Shown here one piece after another: positions 34,170-45,021 of a stretch of DNA of 64,000 nt. The notes beneath the pieces are model-generated. The model had not been told where the DNA came from and did not search any database. It saw nothing but the letters and a program-made list of their open reading frames with translations. Position numbers and translations under genes: made by a program. The DNA comes from Thermococcus sp. JdF3 (GTDB taxonomy: Archaea; Methanobacteriota_B; Thermococci; Thermococcales; Thermococcaceae). The DNA is taken from the NCBI RefSeq assembly GCF_012027495.1, contig NZ_SNUK01000001.1, forward strand, positions 62,001-126,000, in the 5' to 3' direction. How positions within the stretch are numbered: position 1 is the stretch's first letter; each line of letters begins with the position of its first letter.

Positions 34170-37100
34170 TCAGCGCCGCCTCCTGACGAGGAGCGGCAGC
34201 AGGGCGAGTCCCACCAGGGCGGCAGGGCCGCAGATGCCGCCTCCACCGCTGGTGGTAGTTGTGGTGGGGCTTGATGTGGTCGTTGGGGTCGTGCTCGGAC
34301 TGGTGGTAGTGGTCTGGCTCGGTGAGCTCGTCGTGGATGTGGTGCTCGAACTGCTCGTCTCGCTGGTGGTCTCGGTCGGGGTCGGCTCCTCCCCGCCGCT
34401 GCCCTCCACGAGGGGTATCATGAGGACGGTGGCGGGCTTCATGTCCTTTGCGTCGTAGCTGCTCAGCTGCTCCTCCTGGGTCGGACTGAAGTCCTCAGGA
34501 ACGAGTTCGTCAATGACCCGGGGTGCCACACCGTTTATTACCGCGTCCGCCTCTGCCCCCCCGGCCTTCCACTGCTCCGCCTCAACGGCCACTGGTCTCC
34601 ACTTGTCGGGGCCGTAGCCGTCCTGGGAGCCGGTGATGACGGCCCCATAGAGCCCGTACTCTCCAACGTTCGGCAGGTACTTCTTCGGAACCTTGACTAT
34701 TATGGCGTTCCTGACGGGGTCAGCTGAAATCTGCATCTCGCCCTGGTAGACGGTTCCGTTCGGGAGGATAATGAGGTTTCCGTAGTCCCATCCCGCGATT
34801 CTGAGGGCCACGTCCCACGGGTGGTGCGGGTCGAGCTGGACGTTGCTTCCGGGCCCGTCCGGGAACATCTTTATCGCCGAGATGTTTCCGCCGTCTCTGA
34901 AGTCGAAGTACGCTTCGATTATCTGGAGGCTGAAGCCGTTTGGACCGTTCCACGGGTTGCCGCCGAGATCCCTGAAGTAGAATTCGAGGGTCCAGTCATC
35001 GTCGCCCTCAGTCATCTTGAACTTGAGGAGATCGAAGACTCCCGGCTTGAAGACCGCGTCCGTTGGGTAGGTGTAGGTTCCGGGCCCGTGGTCGTCCCCC
35101 TCGGGGTCGCTCACAACGATGCCCTGCTTGAGGAGCGGTAGGGCCCTGACGGTGGCGAGCTTCATGTCGTTTGCATCGTAGCTGCTCAGCTGCTCCTCCT
35201 GGGTCGGTTCAAAGCCCTGCGGAACCAGCTCATCAAGGACGCGCGGGGTCACGCCGTTTATGACCGCCTGCGGGTCTGCGCCGCCGAGCTTCCACTGCTC
35301 TGCATCCACTGCCACCGTTCTCCACTTGTCCGGGCCGTAGCCGTCCTGCGAGCCGACGAGGACGTCTCCCCAGAGGCCGTAGTCCTCGTTTATGGCAATG
35401 TACTTCTTCGGGACTTTCACTATCACCGCGTTCTTGACCGGGTCGGCCGAAATCTGCATCTCACCCTGGTAAACGGTTCCGTTCGGGAGGATGATGAGGT
35501 TTCCATAGTCCCATCCGGCAATCCTGAAGGCAACGTCCCAGGGATGGTTCGGGTCGAGGTTGACGTTGGCTCCGGGTCCATCCGGGAACATCTTTATGGC
35601 GGTGCTGTTGCCGCCGTCCTTGAAGTCCAGGTAGACCTCGATTATCTGGAGGCTGAAGCCGTTCGGTCCGTTCCAGGGGTTGCCTCCAAGGTCCTTGAAG
35701 TAGAACTCCATCACGTAGCTGTCGGTCTGCTCGAGCATCCTGAAGCGGAGAAGGTCAAAGGCCCCCTCGACGAAGACCGCGTCCGTTGGGTAGGTGTAGG
35801 TTCCGGGCCCGTGGTCGTCCCCTTCAGGGTCTGCGATGTCCGCTATCGTGACTCCCTTGACCTCGGTGGGGAGCTTGAGCTCGATGGGGGTGGTTATTGT
35901 TTCGAGCCGTCCGTCCTTGACGGTCGAGACCGCGAAGTAGAAGTCGCTCGGGTTCTTGATGTAATCGAAGGGCACGATGACTTCCACTCCGTCGTTCGTC
36001 TGCTCAACGGTTGCGTCTCCAAGCTTCTCGCTCTTCTCGTAGTCGGTGGCACCGTATATCTCAGCCTTTCCGTTCTCGTACACGACGTGCTTGGTTATGA
36101 GGAGACCGACGCTGTCGGCGGAGAACGGGAACATCGAGTACCTGAGCTCGCTCGGCCTCTCCTGAAGGAGTGTGAATGTGTTGCCGACGCGCTCATCCTT
36201 CTCCCAGATGCTCACCTCGAACCTGTCCAGGTTCCCCCTCACTAGGAAGTGGAGCCCATCGCCGTCGAAATAGACGCTCACGCCGTTTGCCAGCGGGGAC
36301 ATGCTCGAGTAGTTCTTCATCTCCCCCTCCTTGAGGCCGTCGAGGGCCCTGGTGACGTAGGGCTCACCGTCCGGGAAGTAGTTTCCAAAGAGGTAGCTCG
36401 GCGGCTCGACTCCGGCCAACTTGTACATCTCGTAGAGGTAGGTCTTCAGGTAGCGGTCGAAGGTGTAGTCCTGCCCGCTGTCCTGGTCGCTTCCGTACCA
36501 CCAGAACCAGTCGCTCGCCTCGGCGCGAAGCAGATACTCGTGGGCCTTCTCCCAGTCCGCCTGGCTCATGCCGCTCCTGTGCTCCATAAGGGCCTTCCTG
36601 GCCATATAGAGCCAGTACCAGCCGTAGTTCTCCTGGGGCTCACCTATCCATGTGGAGAGGGTTCCGTCTATCCAGCTGCTCTCGGGCCACTGCATCTCCT
36701 CCTTGACCCCGACGGCGTCGTAGAGGTCGCCGAGGCTCTGAACCTTGAGGAGGGCGTTAACGTTGTCCCCCGTGAGGTCAAGGCGCTCCATCATCTGCGG
36801 TGTGAGCCTGTTTGCTTCATCGCCGTAGAGCTGGATGTATTCGCTCGGGGTGAGGGTTCTTATGAGTCCCTGCTCCTGGAGTTCGGTCAGCTTCTTGTAG
36901 AGCTCGGTGAGGAAGAGCTCCCCGTCGTAGGGGTAGTGCTCCCACGGGTTCTCGCCGTCGAGGGTGACCACGTAAACCAGCGAGCCGTCGTAGTTCTCCT
37001 TCTGGAGCTTGAGGAGCTCGTTCACGAAGTCCTCAACGGCCTGGTACTGGTTCATTCCGCCGTAGTTGAATCCCACGCGGTCGCTGAGAGCGTGGTCGCG

Positions 37101-38219
37101 CGGGAAGAGGTAGATCTTCTTTCCGTTGAACTCGGCCACCCAGGGCTTGTAGTAGTTCTCAACGGTGTTCTCGACGCCGAGCCTGTCAAGGACGAGCTGG
37201 TCGGTCATGACCCAGGTCCAGCCGTTGTCCGCGAGTGTCTCGAGGGTCTTGTCGTTGAGGGCGGACTCGGCGGCCCAGCCTCCCCTGGGAACTGCCGTTC
37301 CACCGCCGAGGTACTGCCTGTACAGCTCGTCCGCCCTCTTCACCTGGTCGTCGAAGTCGCCCTCCCAGCCGAAGTCGTTGAGTATCGGCCCTATCGGGTG
37401 GGCGTAGGGAACGACCGTGACCTCGACGTTGCCGTTGCCAAGGAGGAGGTTTATCCTCTCGTGCTCCTCGAAGGTGTGGTTGATGAGCCAGAGCTGGGCG
37501 TCGAGGACGGTTTTAACGTCCTCCCTGGTGTAGCCGCCCTCATCAACCTTCTTGTAGAGGTCCCTGAGGGCGGGGGTGTCCATTATGTATCTGTAATCTA
37601 TCCAGGCGAGGTTGAATAGAACCGCGAGGTCGATGTAGTCCTGCTCTGTGAACTCGCCTGTGACCGCCGCCTTCTGCTCCTCGAGCGGCAGGTTGGCGTA
37701 CTTGGCCTTGGCCTGCATCATCTTGTCCTTCAGCTCCGTGTAGCGATCCCAGGGGTCCCTTATCGGGTTGCCGCTGGGGTCGGTTATCGGCTCGCCGTTC
37801 CAGGGGATGGTGTGGTCGAAGAACCCTCCCGGCGCCTGCAGCATGAACCACTTCTCATCGACCGTCAGGGGCTCCCCGTTGGCTATCTTCTCGGTGATTA
37901 TCTGGTAGGTGTCCTTCTTCCCGTTCATGTAGTCAGCGAGCTGGGCTATGAGCGAGCCCGATAAATCAATCGTGGCGTGAACGTCCGGATACTGGCTCAG
38001 GTAGTGGGCCATCTTCCAGTAGTTGTTTGCCGCGTGGAGCCTGACCCAGGGCCTGGTGTAGACGTCCTGGACCGGGTCGTAGTAGTAGGGCTGGTGCTGG
38101 TGCCAGACTATTATGACGTTGAGCGGCTTCGGCTCGGCCGCCCCAACGCCCTTGAAGCTTACTCCCATCAGGCTTCCAACCATCAAAAAGGCAAGGAAAA
38201 GGGCAGCAACCCTCCTCAT
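34170..38219 (-). CDS. apu: amylopullulanase, GH57, secreted and surface-anchored
   Basis: A 1349-residue extracellular enzyme that cuts alpha-1,4 and alpha-1,6 links in starch and pullulan. A signal peptide (VAALFLAFLMVGSLMGV) precedes a GH57 domain with HQHQPYY near residue 40, PYAHPIGP, the nucleophile-bearing GWAAESAL at about residue 318 and the acid in WVMTDQL at about 340. After the GH57 region come two near-identical modules of about 241 residues (glucodextranase C-terminal type), a Thr/Ser-rich stalk, and the end CGPAALVGLALLPLLVRRRR, a CGP-CTERM sorting and anchoring signal. Nine nt after malG; it feeds the transporter encoded around it. Confidence 0.95.
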   Translation of the reverse strand: MRRVAALFLAFLMVGSLMGVSFKGVGAAEPKPLNVIIVWHQHQPYYYDPVQDVYTRPWVRLHAANNYWKMAHYLSQYPDVHATIDLSGSLIAQLADYMNGKKDTYQIITEKIANGEPLTVDEKWFMLQAPGGFFDHTIPWNGEPITDPSGNPIRDPWDRYTELKDKMMQAKAKYANLPLEEQKAAVTGEFTEQDYIDLAVLFNLAWIDYRYIMDTPALRDLYKKVDEGGYTREDVKTVLDAQLWLINHTFEEHERINLLLGNGNVEVTVVPYAHPIGPILNDFGWEGDFDDQVKRADELYRQYLGGGTAVPRGGWAAESALNDKTLETLADNGWTWVMTDQLVLDRLGVENTVENYYKPWVAEFNGKKIYLFPRDHALSDRVGFNYGGMNQYQAVEDFVNELLKLQKENYDGSLVYVVTLDGENPWEHYPYDGELFLTELYKKLTELQEQGLIRTLTPSEYIQLYGDEANRLTPQMMERLDLTGDNVNALLKVQSLGDLYDAVGVKEEMQWPESSWIDGTLSTWIGEPQENYGWYWLYMARKALMEHRSGMSQADWEKAHEYLLRAEASDWFWWYGSDQDSGQDYTFDRYLKTYLYEMYKLAGVEPPSYLFGNYFPDGEPYVTRALDGLKEGEMKNYSSMSPLANGVSVYFDGDGLHFLVRGNLDRFEVSIWEKDERVGNTFTLLQERPSELRYSMFPFSADSVGLLITKHVVYENGKAEIYGATDYEKSEKLGDATVEQTNDGVEVIVPFDYIKNPSDFYFAVSTVKDGRLETITTPIELKLPTEVKGVTIADIADPEGDDHGPGTYTYPTDAVFVEGAFDLLRFRMLEQTDSYVMEFYFKDLGGNPWNGPNGFSLQIIEVYLDFKDGGNSTAIKMFPDGPGANVNLDPNHPWDVAFRIAGWDYGNLIILPNGTVYQGEMQISADPVKNAVIVKVPKKYIAINEDYGLWGDVLVGSQDGYGPDKWRTVAVDAEQWKLGGADPQAVINGVTPRVLDELVPQGFEPTQEEQLSSYDANDMKLATVRALPLLKQGIVVSDPEGDDHGPGTYTYPTDAVFKPGVFDLLKFKMTEGDDDWTLEFYFRDLGGNPWNGPNGFSLQIIEAYFDFRDGGNISAIKMFPDGPGSNVQLDPHHPWDVALRIAGWDYGNLIILPNGTVYQGEMQISADPVRNAIIVKVPKKYLPNVGEYGLYGAVITGSQDGYGPDKWRPVAVEAEQWKAGGAEADAVINGVAPRVIDELVPEDFSPTQEEQLSSYDAKDMKPATVLMIPLVEGSGGEEPTPTETTSETSSSSTTSTTSSPSQTTTTSPSTTPTTTSSPTTTTTSGGGGICGPAALVGLALLPLLVRRRR
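34400..35845 (-). repeat. tandem duplication inside the amylopullulanase gene
   Basis: Two copies of a module of 723 nt follow each other. Each begins near DPEGDDHGPGTYTYPTDAVF and ends near LSSYDAxDMKxATV. The DNA around the module start (for example GACCGCGTCCGTTGGGTAGG on the plus strand at 35052 and 35775) is identical, so the duplication is recent or kept alike by conversion. Confidence 0.85.
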
Positions 38220-38228
38220 ATTATCACC

Positions 38229-39479
38229 TCACTCCTTGAGACCTCCAACTGTAAGACCGCTCCTTATGTAGTTCTGGGCGAGCATGAACGCCACGAACAC
38301 CGGCAGGGCGAAGAGCAGTGCCGCGGCCGCGAAGTAGCTCCAGTCTATTCCCCTGCCTATGCCGCCCAGGAGAAGGTATATCCACACCGACAGCGGCTGG
38401 TGTGGCTCGGTCAGCAGCAGGCTTGCCAGGATGAACTCGGTCCATCCTCCGATAAACGCGAATATTGTGACCGTGGCTATTCCTGGCAGCGCCATCGGGA
38501 GGAGCACGTGCCTGATTATCTGGAGGTAGCTGGCGCCGTCCACCAGGGCAGCCTCGTCGAAGTCCGGGCTTATGGAGTCTATGTATCCCTTGAGCAGCCA
38601 GGTGTTGAAGGGAACGCTTCCGGCGGCATAGATGAAGGACAGCACCGGCAGCTTGTCGTAGAGGCCCAGCTTGACTATCATACCGTAGAGGGCTATAAGG
38701 CCCGCTATTCCGAGACCGCCCGCCACCTGCGTGAACATCAGGTAGAAGTAGAGCACGTGCTCCCTGCCGAAGAACTTCATGCGCGAGAATGCGTAGGCGG
38801 CTGGGACGACGAACACGAGCGTCAGCAGCACCGTTATTGTGGCTATGATGAGGCTGTTCTTGAGGTAGCCGAAGAACTTCGAGTTGACGAACTTCCCCAC
38901 CCTCGTGAACCTGACGGTTCCGCTGTTCCTCGCAACGACGTACTTCTCCATCGGGCCCGAGACGTGGGTGCCCTCAATGGTTCCGCCCTTCAGCTCAACG
39001 TTCCTCATTATCGCGAAGCCCACAGTGCCGTCGTCGTTCATCCTTGTGAGGATGAAGAGTCCCTTGACCTCACCCTTCAGCTGTCCCTGAGCGTTGACGT
39101 CCGTTGAAACGTCGAAAACCAGGTTTTTCACAGGGATCTCAAACACCAGTCCTGTGAAGGGCCCGTATTTGACCTCGCCCTTTATCGTCCCTTCCAGCAG
39201 GTACAGCCTGCCGTCCTGAACGTGGGCGCTTCCCTCGAGGGTTCCTGTGAAGTTCTCCGAGAGTTTGCTTCCTGAGAATCCAAAGAGCACCTCCCTGTAC
39301 GAGTCAAGGCTGACGTTTCGGGGGATAATGTGGAACTCCGTGGTTGCGAGCGTTGAGCCCGGGCTTATTGAGACGACGAAGATGTAGTAGACCGGGAAGA
39401 GTATGATAAACATGACGAAGATCGCCAGCAGGGTCAGGACAAAGCTCCTGACGACCTCCCCTTTGCGCCTTCCCATCAT
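38229..39479 (-). CDS. malG: maltodextrin ABC transporter permease MalG
   Basis: A 416-residue CUT1 permease with about six membrane helices. Between the first helix (LLAIFVMFIILFPVYYIFV) and the second lies an external insert of over 130 residues, which the usual 280-residue MalG lacks. The cytoplasmic EAA loop is DEAALVDGASYLQIIRHVLLP. The ATG overlaps the malF stop (ATGA). It forms the channel with MalF. Confidence 0.93.
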   Translation of the reverse strand: MMGRRKGEVVRSFVLTLLAIFVMFIILFPVYYIFVVSISPGSTLATTEFHIIPRNVSLDSYREVLFGFSGSKLSENFTGTLEGSAHVQDGRLYLLEGTIKGEVKYGPFTGLVFEIPVKNLVFDVSTDVNAQGQLKGEVKGLFILTRMNDDGTVGFAIMRNVELKGGTIEGTHVSGPMEKYVVARNSGTVRFTRVGKFVNSKFFGYLKNSLIIATITVLLTLVFVVPAAYAFSRMKFFGREHVLYFYLMFTQVAGGLGIAGLIALYGMIVKLGLYDKLPVLSFIYAAGSVPFNTWLLKGYIDSISPDFDEAALVDGASYLQIIRHVLLPMALPGIATVTIFAFIGGWTEFILASLLLTEPHQPLSVWIYLLLGGIGRGIDWSYFAAAALLFALPVFVAFMLAQNYIRSGLTVGGLKE

Positions 39480-40375
39480 CCCTTGGCACCCTCCTGAAGC
39501 TTGGTTATCCTGACGTTAACGTACATGTACACGGCAAGCACGAGCGTGGCGATTATCATTATCGCCGCGGCCTTTCCGTAGTGGGGGCTGGCTCCGAAGG
39601 CCTTCCTGAAACCGTAGAGCAGTATGAACTTGTCCTCGAACAGGCCCGCGTTGTAGATGTAGGGCACCATGAAGTACTGGAAGCTCGCCGCGCTGGTGAG
39701 TATGGTGGCGAAGGCTATCGGTTTGCCGACTATCGGGAGGACCACGTGTCTCACCCTCTGCCAGTAGCTGGCTCCGTCTATTATCGCCGCCTCAACGAGC
39801 GTGTCAGGCACGGACTGGAGCGCCGCCGTGATGACGGTTATCATGAATGGGTACGCGAGCCACACCTCGATTATGTTGAGCGCGAGAAAGGCCCACATCG
39901 GGTCGTTAATCCAGTTGGGGAGGTTGTGAACCCCAAGGGATTTAAGCAGCTGGTTTATCGGCCCGAATATCGGGTCGAACATGAACTTCCAGACTGTAAC
40001 GGAGAAGAGCAGCGGCAGCGCCCAGGGGATTATGAGGAGGGAGCGGTAGATCATTTTTCCCTTGACGTATCTGCTGTTGTAGAGCAGGCTGAGGATGATT
40101 CCCGCGAGAACCTTCAGGGTGACGCTGGTCACCACGAATATCCACGTCCACAGGAAGGCGCTCCTGAACGTTTCGTCGCCGAGTATCCAGCGGAAGTTCT
40201 CCAGACCAACGAACTGAAGCTGCGGGGCGTCCGGGGCCTGAACCGGAAAGTTGCCGAGCTGGGCGTTGGTGAATGCGAGATATATCGAGTATATTATCGG
40301 CCATAGGTTGAAAAACAGGAACGCTGCCATTCCAGGCAGGATTAGGAACAGAGCAATGGTCGTGGTCTTTTTCAT
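39476..40375 (-). CDS. malF: maltodextrin ABC transporter permease MalF
   Basis: A 299-residue CUT1 permease with six membrane helices, starting at MKKTTTIALFLILPGMAAF. The EAA loop reads VEAAIIDGASYWQRVRHVVLP. Length is that of the short archaeal form. It starts 39 nt after malE with GGAGGGATTGGA before the ATG and overlaps malG by 4 nt. Confidence 0.93.
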   Translation of the reverse strand: MKKTTTIALFLILPGMAAFLFFNLWPIIYSIYLAFTNAQLGNFPVQAPDAPQLQFVGLENFRWILGDETFRSAFLWTWIFVVTSVTLKVLAGIILSLLYNSRYVKGKMIYRSLLIIPWALPLLFSVTVWKFMFDPIFGPINQLLKSLGVHNLPNWINDPMWAFLALNIIEVWLAYPFMITVITAALQSVPDTLVEAAIIDGASYWQRVRHVVLPIVGKPIAFATILTSAASFQYFMVPYIYNAGLFEDKFILLYGFRKAFGASPHYGKAAAIMIIATLVLAVYMYVNVRITKLQEGAKG

Positions 40376-40414
40376 TCCAATCCCTCCAAAAAGGTATGAA
40401 AAAGGAGAAAGGCT

Positions 40415-41860
<1,446 letters not shown>

Positions 41861-41898
41861 TTAGTCCTCCATGAAAAGAGTGGACCATAGGGGACGGG

Positions 41899-41955
41899 CC
41901 GGGGATGGGCTGTCTGTCCGTGGGGTGCCATCTGCCCCTTCCCCTCATCCCCCGG
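41899..41955 (-). other. possible 3' hairpin after the GH13 gene
   Basis: CCGGGGATG (41899-41907) pairs with CATCCCCCGG (41946-41955) with one bulge, enclosing about 38 nt. It begins ten bases after the GH13 stop on that gene's strand. It could protect or end the transcript; nothing else is seen in the 41826-41964 gap. Confidence 0.35.
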
Positions 41956-41964
41956 GAGAAGACG

Positions 41965-43875
41965 TCAGGGTGTCGTCACATGGAACACGCAGTCCTCAGG
42001 TTCCATCGAGTACCTGATCTCCACCCTGACCCGTTCGTCCCCGAGAACCCTCTCGTATATCATCGTGCGCCCCTGGAACCTTACGGGCACGAACTCGCCG
42101 AGCTGAAGCGCTCTGCTCCTCCTTCTGAGCCGTATCAGCCGTTTCGTGGTTTCGAAAATCTCAGTGTCCCACTTCCCCCTGTCCCATACCATGGACGCCC
42201 TCCCGGCACTCAGGCCACCGCCCAGCCGTCCTCTGAGTCCAATTTCATCGCCGTAGAATATCGATGGAATTCCCTTGTAGGTCATCAGGAAGGCCAGGGC
42301 GCAGAGGTATCTCCGCCTGTCCCCCACGAGGTCGAGGAAGCGTTCGGTGTCATGGTTGTCAAGGAAGTTGTACATCGCGTACTCCACGGGGCCCAGGTGG
42401 GCGCTCAGCAGCTCCAGGCCGTTGAGGAACTCCCCCGCGTCGATTTCACCCTCCGCGAAGAACCTGAGAATGAGCTCGTAGAGGGGGTAGTTCATGGTAC
42501 CGTGGAATGCGTCGGGAACCCAGGGCCGGGGGTCGTCCATGACCTCCCCAACGAGGTACGCCTCCTCTGGCATGGCCTTCCGCATCTCCCTCCAGAGCTC
42601 CGGTGGAACGCCGTGAGCGACGTCCAGCCGCCAGCCGTCCGCTCCCCTCTCGAGCCAGTACTCCATTACCCCCCGGATGAACTTCCTTACCTCCGGGCTG
42701 TCGTGGTTGAGCCTCGGCATCAGCCACACCGAGTAGAAGCTCTCGTAGTTCCAGTCCAGGGATTTCATCCGCTGGTACCTCTCGATCCATGATTCTTCCG
42801 AATGCAGAATCCTCAGGAACTGCTCGGGAACGACGGGAAAGCCTGTTATGCGGTAGAACCCCCGGTACTTACTTCTTTCCCCTGCCCTCGCCACATCCTG
42901 GAAGTACGGGTGGAAGAAGCTCGTGTGGTGGAAAACCCCGTCGAGAATCAGCCTGATGTCCCGCTTTTTGAGTTCCCTCACCAGCTCCCTGAAGACCCCC
43001 CATCCTCCGAGCTTTCTGTCGATACTGAAGTAGTCGGTGACGTCGTAGCGGTGGTACGTCATGGACTCAAAGATGGGGGTGAGGTAGAGGGCGTTGACGC
43101 CGAGTTCTTCGAGGTGCCCCAGCCTCTTTATTATTCCGGCCAAATCGCCGCCGTGGGACTCCTCGCCCCTGAATGCCCTTCCCCTGGGCGTTCCGGGCAG
43201 GCCTCTCTCAAACCTGTCGGGCATTATCTGGTAAAAAACCCTCTCGTAGACCCAGCGGGGAGTTTCCGGGCGGTATGGAACGGCCCTGAATGGTCCCATT
43301 CTCTTTATCTGGCCTTTCCGCGTCTGAATCTCGAAGGAGTACTCCAGTTCGCCGTCTCCGGGCAGGACTGCCTCGAAGTACTCGAACAGCCCATCCCGGG
43401 CTTTTCTCCTCATCCCAACCATGCCCTCGCTTTCCGGGAGGACGAGGGTGGCCTTGGTGACTGCCCCCGCTTTCGCACTCAGGAGAACGTGGGTTCTTCC
43501 GGCAACGGTGTAGAGATAGGTCGCGCTCGGCGCGTGAAAGGGCCAGTCCCCACCGTCGATAACCGCGACGCTCGTTTCCCTTTCAAATTTGTACGAGAGC
43601 CTCCTGTAGACCTCCCGTCTGGGGTTTTCGGGGTCGGGGGTAAACTCGCCGTCGATGGAGAACGCGTAGTGCCAGATCCCCTCAGGCAGCTTTACAGCCG
43701 TCCTCCAGCGGTCCCCTTCCTTCCTCATCCTGAAGGAGCCTTCATTGAACGCGTTGAAGCTCCCGAGCAGGTACGCGTACTTTCTCCCTGGTCCCGCTGG
43801 AATCGAGAACTCGACGATCGCGACCCTCCCGAATTTCCGGTCCGGTTTGAACCCGAAAATTTTATACACTTTCAT
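41965..43875 (-). CDS. GH13 alpha-glucan hydrolase (neopullulanase/cyclomaltodextrinase-like)
   Basis: A 636-residue intracellular enzyme (no signal peptide). An N-terminal E-set/CBM48-like domain (YLLGSFNAFNEGSF) is followed by a second beta domain and the GH13 barrel from about residue 205 (VFYQIMPDRF). Catalytic residues are the nucleophile in DGWRLDVAHG (about residue 418), the acid in VGEVMD (about 443) and the aspartate in FLDNHDTERF (about 508). The position next to malE matches a P. furiosus cyclomaltodextrinase/neopullulanase gene as I recall. ATG at 43875 is 25 nt from a TATA-like TTTATT, so leaderless; a GTG two codons later behind GGTGAT is the alternative. Confidence 0.9.
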   Translation of the reverse strand: MKVYKIFGFKPDRKFGRVAIVEFSIPAGPGRKYAYLLGSFNAFNEGSFRMRKEGDRWRTAVKLPEGIWHYAFSIDGEFTPDPENPRREVYRRLSYKFERETSVAVIDGGDWPFHAPSATYLYTVAGRTHVLLSAKAGAVTKATLVLPESEGMVGMRRKARDGLFEYFEAVLPGDGELEYSFEIQTRKGQIKRMGPFRAVPYRPETPRWVYERVFYQIMPDRFERGLPGTPRGRAFRGEESHGGDLAGIIKRLGHLEELGVNALYLTPIFESMTYHRYDVTDYFSIDRKLGGWGVFRELVRELKKRDIRLILDGVFHHTSFFHPYFQDVARAGERSKYRGFYRITGFPVVPEQFLRILHSEESWIERYQRMKSLDWNYESFYSVWLMPRLNHDSPEVRKFIRGVMEYWLERGADGWRLDVAHGVPPELWREMRKAMPEEAYLVGEVMDDPRPWVPDAFHGTMNYPLYELILRFFAEGEIDAGEFLNGLELLSAHLGPVEYAMYNFLDNHDTERFLDLVGDRRRYLCALAFLMTYKGIPSIFYGDEIGLRGRLGGGLSAGRASMVWDRGKWDTEIFETTKRLIRLRRRSRALQLGEFVPVRFQGRTMIYERVLGDERVRVEIRYSMEPEDCVFHVTTP

Positions 43876-43927
43876 CACCCAAGATATCACCAGTGATGAA
43901 TAAACTATCGCGAGTGAAACTTAAAAG
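43876..43927. promoter_or_regulatory. divergent promoter between the GH13 and TrmBL1 genes with operator-like sites
   Basis: The first bases hold TATCACCAGTGATG (about 43884-43897), a tight dyad of the TATCAC/GTGAT half-sites with only 2 nt between them; a further ATCAC copy lies at 43874-43878. The wider TTCATCAC...GTGATGAA arrangement is also symmetric. The GH13 TATA-like element is at about 43897-43905 on the minus strand; the regulator's own box, AAACTTAAAAG, is at about 43917-43927 on the plus strand. Joint autoregulation is plausible. Confidence 0.55.
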
Positions 43928-43942
43928 ATTGGAGGTCTCGGT

Positions 43943-44965
43943 ATGAACGAAGAGGAAATAGTTGAAAAGCTTCAGAAGCTCGGTCTCACGAAGTACGAGA
44001 GCCTCGCATACATAACGCTCCTCAAACTCGGCCCGAGCAAGGCTACGGACATAACGAAGGAGAGCGGTATTCCCCACACGAGGGTTTACGACGTCCTCAG
44101 CTCCCTCCACAGGAAGGGGTTTGTTGACGTCATGCAGGGCTCCCCTCGCCTGTACAAGCCGGTCAACCCGGAGGTTGTTCTGGAGAAAATAAAGGAGGAC
44201 TTCATAGAGGATGTTGAGAACCTCAAGGTTGCGTTTCTCGAGCTCTACCGCGAGGTTCACGGCGAGGATCTGCCCGAGATATGGACCATCCAGGGCTTTG
44301 AAAACACCGTTGAGCGCGCGGAGTACGTGATAAGGACCGCCAAGCACGAGGTTCTGATAAACACCCCCTTTGAGTTTCTCAAGCTGCTCAAGAGCGAGAT
44401 ACGCGCGAGGAAGGACATAGTCTTCGTCATAATCAGCAACTTCGATGAGATACCCGACTGGCTCAAGGGGAACAACATAATCCTCGCGAGGAGCGGGGGC
44501 GCCCCCTGGCTCATGGCCAGCTGGATAATCGGCGACATCGACTACGCCCTGTTCTTCGGTGCCCTCCCGAAGGACAAGAGGAGGGAGAAGTTCTACTCCT
44601 TCTGGGCCAAGAGCCCCAAGATAATCCAGAACTACATGCACTGGTTCTACACCATCTATCTCGACAACAGCGAGATAATCAAACCCCTCAACTATGCCGC
44701 GGCACCGAAGCCCCTCTCCCTCGTCAACATCAGGACGCTCATAACCGTCCTCAAGTACGTCGAGCTGCCGAGGAAGATCGAGGTCATCGGGAGGCTCGTT
44801 GACACGAAGGAGCCGGTGACCCTAGACGGGGAGATAACCGAATACGAGTACACCCCGCTCACCGCCAACATAACCGTGAATGCCGGCGGAAAGGAGTGGA
44901 AGATCGGCGGTATCGGCAGCTACTTCGAGGACGTCGAGGGCGAGAAGTTCATCCTCCTCGATTGA
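43943..44965 (+). CDS. trmBL1: TrmB-family sugar-responsive transcription regulator (TrmBL1/Tgr type)
   Basis: A 340-residue regulator. The N-terminal winged helix (residues about 5-80; YESLAYITLLKLGPSKATDI, then IPHTRVYDVLSSLHRKGF) binds DNA, a coiled segment follows, and the C-terminal TrmB sugar-binding domain begins near IQGFENTVERAEYV. Known orthologues bind the glycolytic motif TATCAC-N5-GTGATA, repressing sugar uptake and glycolytic genes and activating gluconeogenic ones; maltooligosaccharides reverse this. GGAGGTCTCGGT precedes the ATG. Its place beside malE and GH13 and the motif copies in this window fit that role. Confidence 0.92.
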   Translation: MNEEEIVEKLQKLGLTKYESLAYITLLKLGPSKATDITKESGIPHTRVYDVLSSLHRKGFVDVMQGSPRLYKPVNPEVVLEKIKEDFIEDVENLKVAFLELYREVHGEDLPEIWTIQGFENTVERAEYVIRTAKHEVLINTPFEFLKLLKSEIRARKDIVFVIISNFDEIPDWLKGNNIILARSGGAPWLMASWIIGDIDYALFFGALPKDKRREKFYSFWAKSPKIIQNYMHWFYTIYLDNSEIIKPLNYAAAPKPLSLVNIRTLITVLKYVELPRKIEVIGRLVDTKEPVTLDGEITEYEYTPLTANITVNAGGKEWKIGGIGSYFEDVEGEKFILLD

Positions 44966-45021
44966 GCGGTTCTTTTCCTTCTTCATCTCCCATCCACTGG
45001 TTCATCAGGTAGGTGGTGTCA

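Noticed and set aside
36249-37619. A 456-residue plus-strand frame within the amylopullulanase gene, with a further one at 35544-36245
   Set aside because: Both are reverse readings of the GH57 gene, whose motifs are clear. The low-complexity V/E/L-rich translation is typical of antisense frames here.
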